5,703 nucleotides of DNA from an uncultured Methylococcaceae bacterium (GTDB lineage: Bacteria; Pseudomonadota; Gammaproteobacteria; Methylococcales; Methylococcaceae), in assembly GCA_903910005.1 (NCBI GenBank), contig CAIVXW010000356.1, positions 1 to 5,703 on the forward strand. The letters run 5' to 3'. Of the stretch, positions 5,445-5,703 are shown one piece after another. The notes below the pieces were generated by a model. It did no database searches. It saw nothing but the letters and a program-made list of their open reading frames with translations, and had not been told where the DNA came from. A program made the translations under genes and the position numbers. Within the stretch, counting starts at the first letter, position 1, and the number at the start of each line of letters is the position of its first letter.

Positions 5445-5703
5445 CCGCAAGTAAGGATTGGTACGTCGTTCATGGCCCAGCGTGGAACCGGGGCCATGAC
5501 CGGGTATAAAACCTACTTCGTCGCCCAGACTGAACAGTTTGCGGTGGATTGATTCCATGAGTTGGGCCTGATTTCCTCCGGGAAAATCAGTGCGTCCCAC
5601 CGATCCCTTGAACAACACGTCACCGACCACCGCCAGGGCACCACCGGCATTGAAAAAGATCACGTGTCCGGGTGTGTGGCCCGGACAATGCCTCACCTGC
5701 AGA
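5442..5703 (-). CDS. Metallo-beta-lactamase-fold hydrolase (YcbL/glyoxalase II-like), N-terminal part missing
   Basis: The last 86 residues of a metallo-beta-lactamase-fold hydrolase enter from the right edge. The visible part starts LQVRHCPGHTPGH, which supplies one metal-binding histidine (the second PGH pattern is typical of glyoxalase II-like enzymes). It continues with VVGDVLFKGSVGRTDFPGG, carrying the bridging aspartate, and FIPGHGPGSTLGHERRTNPYL, carrying the last metal histidine. GSVGRTDFPGG and the HERRTNPYL ending match the YcbL-type family (about 215 residues in E. coli), so roughly 125 residues including HxHxDH are outside the window. A GTG at 5696 opens an ORF but is an internal valine codon, not the start. 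Likely cytoplasmic thioester hydrolase; the substrate cannot be told from this piece. It converges on gltA, and its stop lies in an inverted heptamer unit. Confidence 0.9.
   Translation of the reverse strand, partial: LQVRHCPGHTPGHVIFFNAGGALAVVGDVLFKGSVGRTDFPGGNQAQLMESIHRKLFSLGDEVGFIPGHGPGSTLGHERRTNPYLR

Noticed and set aside
5116..5445. Three overlapping minus-strand frames encoding heptapeptide repeats such as SPFAIRH
   Set aside because: A 7-bp repeat without stops keeps all three frames open; the three frames give the same repeat peptide in different phases, so none is evidence for a protein.

Overview
The window looks like a piece of a gammaproteobacterial chromosome, moderately GC-rich. 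It holds five protein genes, four of them complete or nearly so, plus an unusual non-coding stretch at the right end. The main taxonomic clue is the gene order truA-trpF-trpB-trpA on the minus strand, a block well known in gamma- and some betaproteobacteria, where accD and folC usually follow trpA and fimV often precedes truA. Here the neighbour on the truA side is gltA, divergently transcribed. Its protein is a good citrate synthase, but its N-terminal third reads less like the E. coli type than I would expect, so the taxonomic call is only moderate.

Layout. 1-681 (minus) is trpA, cut by the left edge. 678-1898 (minus) is trpB with a TTG start. 1864-2532 (minus) is trpF. 2586-3449 (minus) is truA. 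Positions 3450-3672 form a divergent intergenic region that must hold the gltA and truA promoters. 3673-4971 (plus) is gltA. 4972-5441 contains no convincing large gene. In order it holds a long stem-loop just after gltA, a run of three small perfect hairpins, a pyrimidine stretch that mimics the 16S anti-Shine-Dalgarno, a strong intrinsic terminator, and a 17-copy array of a 7-bp repeat. 5442-5703 (minus) is the 3' part of a YcbL/glyoxalase II-like metallo-beta-lactamase-fold hydrolase.

How the genes work together. TrpF makes CdRP, TrpA (with the indole-glycerol phosphate made by TrpC elsewhere) releases indole, and TrpB condenses indole with serine; trpF/trpB and trpB/trpA overlap, so the last steps of tryptophan synthesis look translationally coupled. 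TruA is a tRNA pseudouridine synthase carried on the same strand upstream. GltA feeds the TCA cycle and is on a separate transcript.

The most interesting part is 5051-5183. On the plus strand it looks like a compact small RNA: four hairpins in about 115 nt, a UCUCCUCCUCUU segment between the last two, and a U8 terminator. On the minus strand the same bases give a perfect Shine-Dalgarno, an ATG and a 29-codon ORF. I favour the small RNA but cannot exclude the peptide. The heptamer array beside it, with two inverted degenerate units at the stop codon of the hydrolase gene, and a possible pair of dispersed palindromic repeats flanking truA, are the other points worth checking.
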